Notes: generated from the sequence alone by a model not told the origin. Shown: positions 1 to 7,097, numbered from the stretch's first letter. The stretch is DNA of 7,229 nucleotides from an uncultured Ruminococcus sp. (GCA_902767285.1 CACXHC010000284.1:1-7229); one strand, 5' to 3'. A program made the numbers and translations.

Positions 1-57
1 AAAAGTTTTTTTTGCTTCTTTTTTTTTCAAAAAAAAGAAGAGAAAATAAGCAACAAA
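1..57. repeat. 57-base direct repeat, left copy
   Basis: These bases are identical, in the same orientation, to 7173-7229. Inside is a perfect 12-bp inverted repeat (CTTC plus eight T at 15-26, eight A plus GAAG at 29-40) with a two-base centre, so the transcript could fold into an A/U-rich hairpin. The copy lies just past the operon's 3' hairpin. It has no coding potential. It is probably an interspersed palindromic repeat, though an assembly overlap is possible because it sits at the very edge of the window. Confidence 0.85.
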
Positions 58-70
58 TTGGAGATTTCTT

Positions 71-96
71 GGGGCTGTTGTTTTTTTAACAGCCCC
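71..96 (-). terminator. Stem-loop after the operon, probable terminator or mRNA 3' end
   Basis: A perfect 9-bp stem (GGGGCTGTT at 71-79 with AACAGCCCC at 88-96) encloses an 8-base loop. It begins 8 bases after the stop codon of the HEPN-motif gene. The position fits an intrinsic terminator, but on the minus strand the stem is followed by AAGAAATCT rather than a T run. On the plus strand it is followed by TTTCTCTGTT. It may therefore terminate weakly, work better for transcripts entering from the left, or mainly protect the operon's 3' end. Confidence 0.5.
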
Positions 97-104
97 TTTC
101 TCTG

Positions 105-1160
105 TTATATAATATTCAAATCTCTGAGCTGTTTGTAAGAAATAGAATCTCTGTGTGCAAGACGGTTTCTCATATCACGCATTTTGCCGAGTTTGTTTAA
201 ATCTTCTTTTGCAATAACACTTCTGTTTCTGAAAATGTAGTACAGTAAGCCAATTTCAACATCGGTAGCCTTTGTTATTTTTTCGCCGTACCCGTTTTCG
301 ATGGGCAACTCAACATCAATATATCTCATGTATTTTTTGATAAATCCGGAGCGATACTCCTCTATCTTCGGAAACAAAATTCTTATTTGAGCATCCCACA
401 CGGCAACATCTACATTCTCCTTTAAATGGGGATCTTGTATGCCGTTTTGACTATACACGTTTCTTGTCACAGTTAAGGGATCTTTTATAAGAGCATCTCC
501 GCTTTGAGCAAGCAGACCCGCGATTTCAACGTTGTTTTTGGCGATTCCGCTTGCTACTTCACTGAGATATATCTTTCCGGCTCTGCTGATGTTGAAAGAA
601 GATACTATTGTAAGACAAAGCATCATGCAATCATAATCAGATACATACTTGTTGTAATATATCGGTTCGACATAATTTGACGTTTTCATGCTTGCCGTAT
701 TCGCTATGAGTATAAAAACTGCGTGTTGTTCGGAAGTGCAGTTTTCAAGATACAAATTAACCGATTCAAACCATTCTTTCGTTTTGTCTTTCGGAATACC
801 ATGCACAACCACAAACATATTGTTGAAAGGAAGATTTTCTCTTGTGGCGAGAAACTGCTCGTAAGTGTGATGCGTAGGACGCCAAAAATCGCTCGCTTTG
901 GTTGAAGGATAGAATCTGTCAAAAAGATACTGCCCTACGGGTTTTGTGTTTTCCGATACATCACATATATTAACAGTTCTGCTGTCGGTTGAAAGACGTG
1001 TTTCTATTTCCTCTATCATTGTATCTTGCCAAGGAACATTATCATCAAAAAACAGTATGACCGATTTTTCGTAATCGAATATCTGATCTTCAATTTCGTT
1101 CAAAAAACGAACTGAGTTGACTAATTTTGTCCACCAATCTTTTTCTATTCCCGCTATCAT
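105..1160 (-). CDS. HEPN-motif protein with a degenerate NTPase-like N-terminal half (351 aa), partner of the giant ATPase
   Basis: I do not recognise this as a named family. The C-terminal part (about 245-351) is predicted helical and ends with RNRLAH (331-336). This matches the R-N-x-x-x-H active-site signature of HEPN ribonuclease domains, which are common in toxins and anti-phage effectors. The N-terminal part (about 30-160) alternates hydrophobic strands and helices: SVILFFDDNVPW (33-44) where a P-loop strand would be, MFVVVHGI (115-122) like a Walker B strand, and AVFILIAN (147-154) like a sensor-1 strand. No GxxxxGK[S/T] is present, so it may be a NTPase fold that has lost nucleotide binding. 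The middle (about 176-235) is helical and unassigned. There is no signal peptide or membrane segment. The start codon overlaps the upstream stop as ATGA, and GGAGGTGA lies 7 bases before it, so translation is probably coupled to the ATPase gene. It is either the effector or a structural partner of the ATPase. The gene is certain; the HEPN call is moderate because such motifs can arise by chance. Confidence 0.9.
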   Translation of the reverse strand: MIAGIEKDWWTKLVNSVRFLNEIEDQIFDYEKSVILFFDDNVPWQDTMIEEIETRLSTDSRTVNICDVSENTKPVGQYLFDRFYPSTKASDFWRPTHHTYEQFLATRENLPFNNMFVVVHGIPKDKTKEWFESVNLYLENCTSEQHAVFILIANTASMKTSNYVEPIYYNKYVSDYDCMMLCLTIVSSFNISRAGKIYLSEVASGIAKNNVEIAGLLAQSGDALIKDPLTVTRNVYSQNGIQDPHLKENVDVAVWDAQIRILFPKIEEYRSGFIKKYMRYIDVELPIENGYGEKITKATDVEIGLLYYIFRNRSVIAKEDLNKLGKMRDMRNRLAHRDSISYKQLRDLNII

Positions 1161-4100
1161 TCGTTCATCACCTCCCCGCTGTATTGTTTGGTGATGGCAT
1201 TGGCGATGTCGTCTTGACTGCCGAGAATACTGCGGAATCCGTCTGTAACAAATGTGTAGCGTCCGTTCATGTATATAAGCACGTTGAGTTCTCTCATCTC
1301 TGTAAGAAGTTCTTCGAGCTGTTCGCTCTTGAGAGATGTAATTCTGGTCATCTCGTTATCTTGAGCGGTTTTCAGAATTTCTTCAACAGTGTAGCCGTCA
1401 TCATTTCCGACAGCATAATAAAGATACGCTATTATGAGGGCAATCGCATGATAATTACTGTTGCTTTTGCCTTCTTCTTCAGCAAAGAGAGTCGCTTCGA
1501 GCTTATCTTTAACTTTTGCGGTGAATGACGAGTCGGCGAGAATCTTCTTGAAATGACTTTCGGATACATTATAGTACGGAGTGTTGCTTTGGCTGTATCC
1601 TGCGTAATCGTCATCTTTCATGGACTCAAGAAGTTTTCGGCAGTAGAATTGAATAAGTCCCGGATAATAGTTTGTAGATGCAAGTATATTCGATATAATC
1701 TTATCATTAAATTTAAAGCCCAGATAAGCCAGAGTGCTTGTCAAAAGTTTGATTGCTTCTTCACGGCGGAATTGTCTTACAACTATCGAATTAAGGTGAA
1801 CAAGATTTGAATTTCCGTGGAGAAGTCCTCTTTTGTATCGGCTGAGGTTGTGTATACCTGCCATTACCAGCTTGAATCTGTCGGACGGAATCGTTTTGAG
1901 TGCTGATATAGGTTGGTCGCTCGATGTACAGCTTGTTACGATGAACTCATCTGCCTCGTCAAGCATGAGAAGAAGATACGAAATTCTCGTTTCGGGGTTT
2001 TCATCCATCAAGCGTCTTTTTATGTGTCCGGCAAGATCGCCCCAGTTGTCGCATCTGCAATCTTCGCTGAGTATACCCTCAATAATAAGCTCTTCGGAAA
2101 CTCGCTTTGCGGCTTGTACTGTATCTAATTTTTGAATATCAATATATACTGCTCTTGCGTTATCACCGTTTTTGTCGATGTTGCGTTTAGCCATTTTGAG
2201 CAACGCACTCTTACCGAGCTGACGACCGCCGTATACAAGATTAGCTCCGTCACGGGATTCTATGGAAGTAAGTTCGCTCTCTCTGCCCGTGAACAATTCG
2301 GGAGGCATATTACTGCTCGACTGCTCAACAAACGGCTGATAGTACGAGAACGGAAGCGTTACAGCAAGCATTCTTTTTAATACTGTATTTTCGGCATAGT
2401 GTTTCGCAAGATAGAAAATTGTTACTCTGTCTACAACTATGAACGTATTTGAGAAAGATTTCTCCTCTTTCATTTTTCTTGCGAGTTTGCGTCTTTCCTC
2501 AATATTCAAAGAATAATTCAGGAAAACAAGCGTGTTTTTAGCCGAGGTATTTACTTGACGGAATTTGTCCATAAGTGCATCGCACTTGAAACGACCGTAC
2601 AAACAAAGAACTCTGAATCCGTCTGTTTCGCTTCTTGAGCCGAAAGCAGGTATTCCATGCACATACGCAACTTTTCCTATTCTCTTCTTACAGTATACAT
2701 GATACTCCTCTTCGCTTCCACCTTCTTTGCCGGTAATGCTTTCGACATCGAACCCGAGTCTTTTCAGAAGATTTTCTATTCTGTCGGGTTGGGTAAGCTT
2801 ATGAGGACGGCCGTTGGGAATCCAACTCTTTATAAGATTTGCACCGCCACGAGTTTCTTTTCTCGCATTGTTTGTAAGAACAATTATCGCTTTTTGAAGA
2901 TCTCGTTTGCAAGCATATCTTGTTATTATATCTTCGAGAGAGCCGTCACCGGACTGAACTGTTCTGTAATTGGTTGCGTGTTCGTTTATGAACTCCGAGA
3001 AATACTCGTACGGTTCTGCGGTGTAGTCGTTGACTGCTCGTACATCTCCGCCTATAATACAATTCATTATAGTTTCGGCTGCCGAGAAGTTTTGGTCATC
3101 GATAAGTTCGTTTATCATTTCAACGCTGAATGCGGTGCCGAAATCGTATTTTGAATCAATAATATCTTGGAGTCGCTTTCTCAGCTTTTCGCCTTTTTGA
3201 GATGCGTTTTCAGATATTTTTTTGAGTATTACCGAAAGAAGTTTCGAATAAAAACCGTAATCTTCGGTAATAGCGGTAATATTGTGCCAGCTTGTAGCGA
3301 TTTGGTCTATTTTCTCTCTTTCGCCGTCAGTGGCTGAAAGTGAACCGTAACTGATGCACATCTCGATTCTCTCACGGAAATCGGCGTATTTTTCTTCAAA
3401 TCTGCGTCTTGCCTGAGGCAGACAATCTTTCATCATTTTGATGTTATTATGTTCCGTTATTTCCGTAATGCCCATGTCCTCGCCGTACTCTTTTATAAGT
3501 CTTAACGAACGGAAATTGTGTTTTTCTTCAGATTCGCTCAATATTTCGTTTATACGCTGTTCAAAAGATTCGTAATTTTCGGCGGCTGCATGACGCTCTA
3601 TTCTGCCGAGTATATTAATATCGGGCAAATTAGAGAATGTGGAGCGTGTTTCGGGCAGATAGTCATCGTTGAGAAGAATCTCTTCTCCTCTGAGAAAATC
3701 TATAAACATATATTTTCTTGTGCGTTCGTTATATGATCCGTCAAGTTTGGACAAAATATCGATTGCCGCTGTTTTTATGCTGAAATCTCCCCAGTTGAAT
3801 CCTGCCGATTCGAGATTTTTGTCGCAAGCATCTATAAGACTTTCAAGGTCGGGTTTTAATGTTACAACGATACTATCGTACTGCTTTTGGAAATATATCT
3901 CGTTATTTACAACCGAGTGTTCGACAATGGCAAGCCATTTACATACACAATCGATTATACGTTTCATTATGCTTTTGATATTTCCTCTTTTTGAACTTTT
4001 GATTTTGTCGTAAGGTCTTTCAACGTGTCTGTGTTCCTTGAGGATAGCATCACGAGCGGTATCCCAGTAAAAATCTATATACTTATCAATTTTGCTTGTT

Positions 4101-6889
4101 TCGATATGTTCTGCTGTAATCGGTTTGCTGTCTCTTATAAATTTTTCCTTTATGATGTTTTTTATCTCGTAATATCTGAGTGTATCGTTTTCGGCAACAG
4201 CGTCAAGGCACTCACGAAGTTCGCTTTTTTTGTCGTCTTTTCCGTAAAACAGATATTCTCGAGTTCTGCGGACTTGTCCTCTGCTCTCGTAAATTTCCAG
4301 TTTGGAACTGATAGCCTCTTGACACGCTTTCGCCTCGTTTATAACATCATCAAGGATACTTCCGCCTGTTTTGTAATCGGCGTATGAGTCCATACCGCTT
4401 CCGGTTCTATTTCTAAAATCGAGCATACCGCCTACAATGCCCGGGAGCATGGGATATTCTTCAATAATATACGGCTCAACAAGCAAATTAAGCTCTGTCG
4501 AACTGTAATCAGGCACAGCCGGAGTTTCAAAGAACGCATACATAGCCGATGCCGCAAAAAGTTTGCTGTTAATATCGGGAATAAGATTTTTTGTTTCTTC
4601 AAAAACAGCGATTATTTCGGAGCTTGTGTAATTTCTGTCTGAAATGGGACTGTTGAACGCATATGCAAATGCACTGTCCAACGCTTTTAGGGAACTTCCG
4701 ACATAAACTTCATTTCCATCGCTGCCTTGACGGATTTTCAGCGAGTTTTCAGACATATCCGCTGCTGTTTTAAGATATGTCAACACACAATAAAGTTTAT
4801 CCGATGTAGACGAAAGCACTTTGGATACAACATCTTCATCAGTAATATCTAAAGCATCGATACCGTCTTTATCTTCATATTTAAGATACGCCTCATCAAG
4901 GCTCAAAACAGTATCTTCAGGATCTTCTTCCTCTTCTTCTTCCGGTTCTTCGGAACTATCCAAATTTTCGGATTCGTCCTCGCTTATTTCGTCTTGGGAA
5001 TCTGAATCTGTATCTGAATCGGATTGAGGATTGATTTCACTAAATATTTTTGCCAAAATCTCATCTCTGCGAGGTGACGACACTGCCTTTTTAGCGTACT
5101 CTTCGGCTTCTTCGAAATCACCGTTCAAAATATACAAATCGGCGAGTTCGAGATAAACAGTGGTATCTCTGTAATCATATCTTTCGGTTACTCTGTTTCT
5201 CTTTACGATTTCCAGCCAGTCGAGCCACTGACTTATTGCAGACGGGTAGTCACCGATATTATTATAACAAATAGCCTTGTTAATAAGATAATGAAGTGTT
5301 CTTTTAAAATCGTCGGCAGAAAGTGTTTCCATTACTCCGTTAAGAGCTTCGATACACTCTTCATACTTTTTGACCTTCATAAAATATTGGCTAAGTACTT
5401 CAAAAGTTTTTGCTTTTTCTACTGTAGAAAGCGGGTGAATTTCGAGAAGTTTTTCTATTTTTTGCGAATACTGACCTTCGGGATCAACTTTATTCCAAAG
5501 ATACAAATAACAGCTTATAAGCTGTGAAACGGCTTCTTCCCATTCATCTGTATACAAGAATTTTTCAAAAACGGCGATAGCCTCTTCATATTTCTGCTGA
5601 TTCCAAAGTTCTCTGCCACCGGCAAACGTGTTTTTATCGTGAGCCGAGACAGTTGGAACAGTGGGAACAGATCCTCTCCTTAATCCTATTGCAGAATACC
5701 TTGAACCCTGTTTTACAACATTAAAACTTACGCTTATGGGGTCGCTAAGCTTTCTCTTTTGAGATTTCTTTAATTGATTTGCGAGAGAGATGTCAGTAAC
5801 CTCATATATTTCAAATGTATACGATTTATTATCAGCGGTTTCGATTGTTCCTATTCCCTCAAACATATTGTATACTGTAATTTTACCGTAATGTATTTTG
5901 TTAGGGTCATCTTCGGGCGGTAAGGGTGGTTCTATGATAATACCGCCGGTAAGGGCAGTTTCATCAAATTTACTTTCTTGGGACATGATGTGCTTAATGA
6001 TTCTTTCAACACATTTTACAACGCTTTGAGCATTGCAATTTTTACTTGCTGCTTCAATAAGTTTGTTTGTATCAGACTCAAGCGGACTAAATTTTTTTCC
6101 TATCTGTCTTAAGGCATTCTGAACAGATACTGTAACCGTGGATGAAACATCTTTTTTAATTACAAAAAGCATACCGCTGACATCATTCAGAACATCAGAT
6201 GACATCTGCAATACTTTTACGGCATCCGAAACATCTTCGGACGGGTTTTGGATAAGGCTAACCGCTGCCGTGGAAGCAGCGAGATTATAAAGTGCATCGT
6301 CTTTTGTTTTTTCTGCATTTGCGTATGCTAAATGAAAAGCATCTCTGTATTTTCCGGCATACACCAAGCATCTTGATGCTGTCGTTAAATCACCGGCAAA
6401 TAAATTAACTTGAGCAAAATAACTATTTACTCTCGGATTATATTCCCATTCCTTCTCTTTAATAATATTTGTTATTTGTTTAACAACTTCTTTGCATTTA
6501 TCATAATCTGAAACTTTAACGGCACTTTGGAATTTTGCATGAACAGAATTAAGTGCTTTTTTCTCATCGGGCATCATAGCCTTAAAAATTATTGGATATT
6601 CGTTTTTATCGAATTTTGGAACAGCCAATGTAATTTTTTCTATATCGGATTTTCCAACAGAAACTTTGGTAGGCATTATCGGAACAATTTCTGTTCCTGA
6701 AACAGACACTTCATTAATAACTCCTATTTGATCATAACGAATTGTTGCCACTGACATTATATTGACAGAAAGTGACTCTGTTCCGTCATTTTCCGCTACA
6801 ATGCCTTCGATTGTTTGTCCGTTGCTTTGGGTAATTCTGACGAACATTCCCGGCTGCAAGAACGATAACTTGTTTTTAAGTAAACTCAT
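1157..6889 (-). CDS. Giant multidomain STAND/AAA-type ATPase with TPR repeats and a cold-shock-like domain (1910 aa)
   Basis: The C-terminus is a P-loop ATPase. It has a GRES lead-in (about 1535-1538), Walker A GGRQLGKS (1554-1561), Walker B YLLLMLDEAD (1638-1647), a sensor-1-like strand FKLVMAGIHN (1672-1681), a YPGLIQFY segment (1741-1748) like the proline motif of STAND ATPases, and a probable winged helix (about 1810-1885). From the N-terminus come a small SH3/LSm-like beta domain (about 10-62), helical repeats (about 105-310), a cold-shock-like OB domain (about 334-404), four TPR-like units (about 426-448, 493-523, 531-562, 575-606), an acidic linker (about 622-659), a long helical region I cannot assign (about 680-1360) and an alpha/beta domain with the motif IPAFGS (1413-1418). 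No signal peptide or membrane segment is evident, so it is probably cytosolic. STAND ATPases are usually ligand-triggered switches, so a sensor or signalling role is inferred. The start at 6889 is chosen because GGAGG lies 10 bases upstream. An in-frame ATG at 6982 lies upstream of the best promoter and lacks an RBS. The ATPase assignment is firm; the biological role is not. Confidence 0.93.
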   Translation of the reverse strand: MSLLKNKLSFLQPGMFVRITQSNGQTIEGIVAENDGTESLSVNIMSVATIRYDQIGVINEVSVSGTEIVPIMPTKVSVGKSDIEKITLAVPKFDKNEYPIIFKAMMPDEKKALNSVHAKFQSAVKVSDYDKCKEVVKQITNIIKEKEWEYNPRVNSYFAQVNLFAGDLTTASRCLVYAGKYRDAFHLAYANAEKTKDDALYNLAASTAAVSLIQNPSEDVSDAVKVLQMSSDVLNDVSGMLFVIKKDVSSTVTVSVQNALRQIGKKFSPLESDTNKLIEAASKNCNAQSVVKCVERIIKHIMSQESKFDETALTGGIIIEPPLPPEDDPNKIHYGKITVYNMFEGIGTIETADNKSYTFEIYEVTDISLANQLKKSQKRKLSDPISVSFNVVKQGSRYSAIGLRRGSVPTVPTVSAHDKNTFAGGRELWNQQKYEEAIAVFEKFLYTDEWEEAVSQLISCYLYLWNKVDPEGQYSQKIEKLLEIHPLSTVEKAKTFEVLSQYFMKVKKYEECIEALNGVMETLSADDFKRTLHYLINKAICYNNIGDYPSAISQWLDWLEIVKRNRVTERYDYRDTTVYLELADLYILNGDFEEAEEYAKKAVSSPRRDEILAKIFSEINPQSDSDTDSDSQDEISEDESENLDSSEEPEEEEEEDPEDTVLSLDEAYLKYEDKDGIDALDITDEDVVSKVLSSTSDKLYCVLTYLKTAADMSENSLKIRQGSDGNEVYVGSSLKALDSAFAYAFNSPISDRNYTSSEIIAVFEETKNLIPDINSKLFAASAMYAFFETPAVPDYSSTELNLLVEPYIIEEYPMLPGIVGGMLDFRNRTGSGMDSYADYKTGGSILDDVINEAKACQEAISSKLEIYESRGQVRRTREYLFYGKDDKKSELRECLDAVAENDTLRYYEIKNIIKEKFIRDSKPITAEHIETSKIDKYIDFYWDTARDAILKEHRHVERPYDKIKSSKRGNIKSIMKRIIDCVCKWLAIVEHSVVNNEIYFQKQYDSIVVTLKPDLESLIDACDKNLESAGFNWGDFSIKTAAIDILSKLDGSYNERTRKYMFIDFLRGEEILLNDDYLPETRSTFSNLPDINILGRIERHAAAENYESFEQRINEILSESEEKHNFRSLRLIKEYGEDMGITEITEHNNIKMMKDCLPQARRRFEEKYADFRERIEMCISYGSLSATDGEREKIDQIATSWHNITAITEDYGFYSKLLSVILKKISENASQKGEKLRKRLQDIIDSKYDFGTAFSVEMINELIDDQNFSAAETIMNCIIGGDVRAVNDYTAEPYEYFSEFINEHATNYRTVQSGDGSLEDIITRYACKRDLQKAIIVLTNNARKETRGGANLIKSWIPNGRPHKLTQPDRIENLLKRLGFDVESITGKEGGSEEEYHVYCKKRIGKVAYVHGIPAFGSRSETDGFRVLCLYGRFKCDALMDKFRQVNTSAKNTLVFLNYSLNIEERRKLARKMKEEKSFSNTFIVVDRVTIFYLAKHYAENTVLKRMLAVTLPFSYYQPFVEQSSSNMPPELFTGRESELTSIESRDGANLVYGGRQLGKSALLKMAKRNIDKNGDNARAVYIDIQKLDTVQAAKRVSEELIIEGILSEDCRCDNWGDLAGHIKRRLMDENPETRISYLLLMLDEADEFIVTSCTSSDQPISALKTIPSDRFKLVMAGIHNLSRYKRGLLHGNSNLVHLNSIVVRQFRREEAIKLLTSTLAYLGFKFNDKIISNILASTNYYPGLIQFYCRKLLESMKDDDYAGYSQSNTPYYNVSESHFKKILADSSFTAKVKDKLEATLFAEEEGKSNSNYHAIALIIAYLYYAVGNDDGYTVEEILKTAQDNEMTRITSLKSEQLEELLTEMRELNVLIYMNGRYTFVTDGFRSILGSQDDIANAITKQYSGEVMNE
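1168..1175 (-). promoter_or_regulatory. Strong ribosome binding site of the HEPN-motif gene, inside the ATPase gene
   Basis: GGAGGTGA, a full match to the anti-Shine-Dalgarno end of 16S rRNA, lies 7 bases before the ATG at 1158-1160. It is embedded in the last codons of the ATPase gene (those for G-E-V-M). Together with the ATGA stop/start overlap this implies translational coupling, with efficient initiation of the second gene in its own right. Confidence 0.8.
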
Positions 6890-6899
6890 AAACAAAAAA

Positions 6900-6904
6900 C
6901 CTCC
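6900..6904 (-). promoter_or_regulatory. Ribosome binding site of the giant ATPase gene
   Basis: GGAGG on the minus strand ends 10 bases before the ATG at 6887-6889. The spacing is slightly long but normal for a clostridial gene. It decides the start codon: the in-frame ATG 31 codons upstream (6982) has no purine-rich site before it. Confidence 0.75.
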
Positions 6905-6917
6905 ATATATTTTTTTA

Positions 6918-6933
6918 TATATCCATGGATATA
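6918..6933. promoter_or_regulatory. Perfect 16-bp palindrome at the predicted transcription start, candidate operator
   Basis: TATATCCATGGATATA is a perfect palindrome with no spacer. It starts about 2 bases downstream of the predicted +1 and lies between the -10 box and the ribosome binding site. A dimeric repressor bound here would block initiation or early elongation. No regulator gene is present in the window, so any such repressor would be encoded elsewhere or be one of the two operon products. Autoregulation is speculative. Confidence 0.4.
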
Positions 6934-6941
6934 CGCTATAT

Positions 6942-6970
6942 AGTTTACCGCACTTATTCCAAAATGTCAA
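6942..6970 (-). promoter_or_regulatory. Predicted sigma-A-type promoter of the operon
   Basis: On the minus strand a perfect -35 TTGACA (6965-6970) is followed, after exactly 17 bases, by TAAACT (6942-6947), which matches 4 of 6 bases of the -10 consensus. Transcription would begin near 6935, leaving a leader of about 45 bases before the start codon at 6889. Its position downstream of the alternative ATG at 6982 is an argument that translation starts at 6889. The call rests on motif and spacing only. Confidence 0.6.
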
Positions 6971-7002
6971 TGGTTTTCTCATAAATTTCGTTTATTATAC
7001 AC

Positions 7003-7032
7003 ATTATAATATTTTTATCCCTTTTTCGACAA
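7003..7032 (-). promoter_or_regulatory. Possible second, upstream promoter
   Basis: A perfect TATAAT on the minus strand (7003-7008) lies 18 bases downstream of TTGTCG (7027-7032), which matches 4 of 6 bases of the -35 consensus. The region is very AT-rich and holds another TATAAT at 6994-6999 without a -35 partner, so such hits are expected by chance. It is weaker than the promoter at 6942-6970. Confidence 0.25.
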
Positions 7033-7061
7033 AATAATCATTTTTTGAAAAATTGGCTTTC

Positions 7062-7097
7062 TTGGGAAAACCTTTTTTGAAAAAAAGGTTTTCCCAA
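7062..7097. repeat. Long perfect palindrome with 17-bp arms
   Basis: The arms at 7062-7078 and 7081-7097 are perfectly complementary around a two-base centre, giving a strong hairpin in either transcript. The minus strand just before it reads AAAGTTTTTTGG, resembling the AAAAGTTTTTTTTG that precedes the hairpin in the 57-base repeat. The two therefore look like variants of one element type placed head to head. From memory, similar GGGAAAACC...GGTTTTCCC palindromes are scattered through clostridial genomes. It could be the terminator of a gene to the right or a small non-autonomous repeat. Neither strand has a good T run after it. Confidence 0.7.

Noticed and set aside
1..57. CRISPR-like or transposon terminal repeat
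   Set aside because: There are only two copies about 7 kb apart with no spacers, they are direct rather than inverted, and no transposase or cas gene lies between them.
2657..3154. Longest plus-strand open frame (165 aa)
   Set aside because: It lies wholly within the ATPase gene on the other strand, has a cysteine- and phenylalanine-rich composition typical of antisense reading, and matches no domain I know.
4821..5027. Plus-strand open frame with a serine-rich product
   Set aside because: It is the complement of the acidic D/E/S linker of the giant protein. The serine run simply reflects TCT/TCC triplets opposite glutamate codons.
6889..6982. Extended N-terminus starting at the ATG at 6982
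   Set aside because: There is no ribosome binding site, a good promoter lies inside the extension, and a well-spaced GGAGG precedes the next in-frame ATG.
6762..7037. Plus-strand open frame crossing the operon promoter
   Set aside because: It overlaps the 5' end of the ATPase gene and the promoter region, and has no plausible domain. It is most likely a chance frame.
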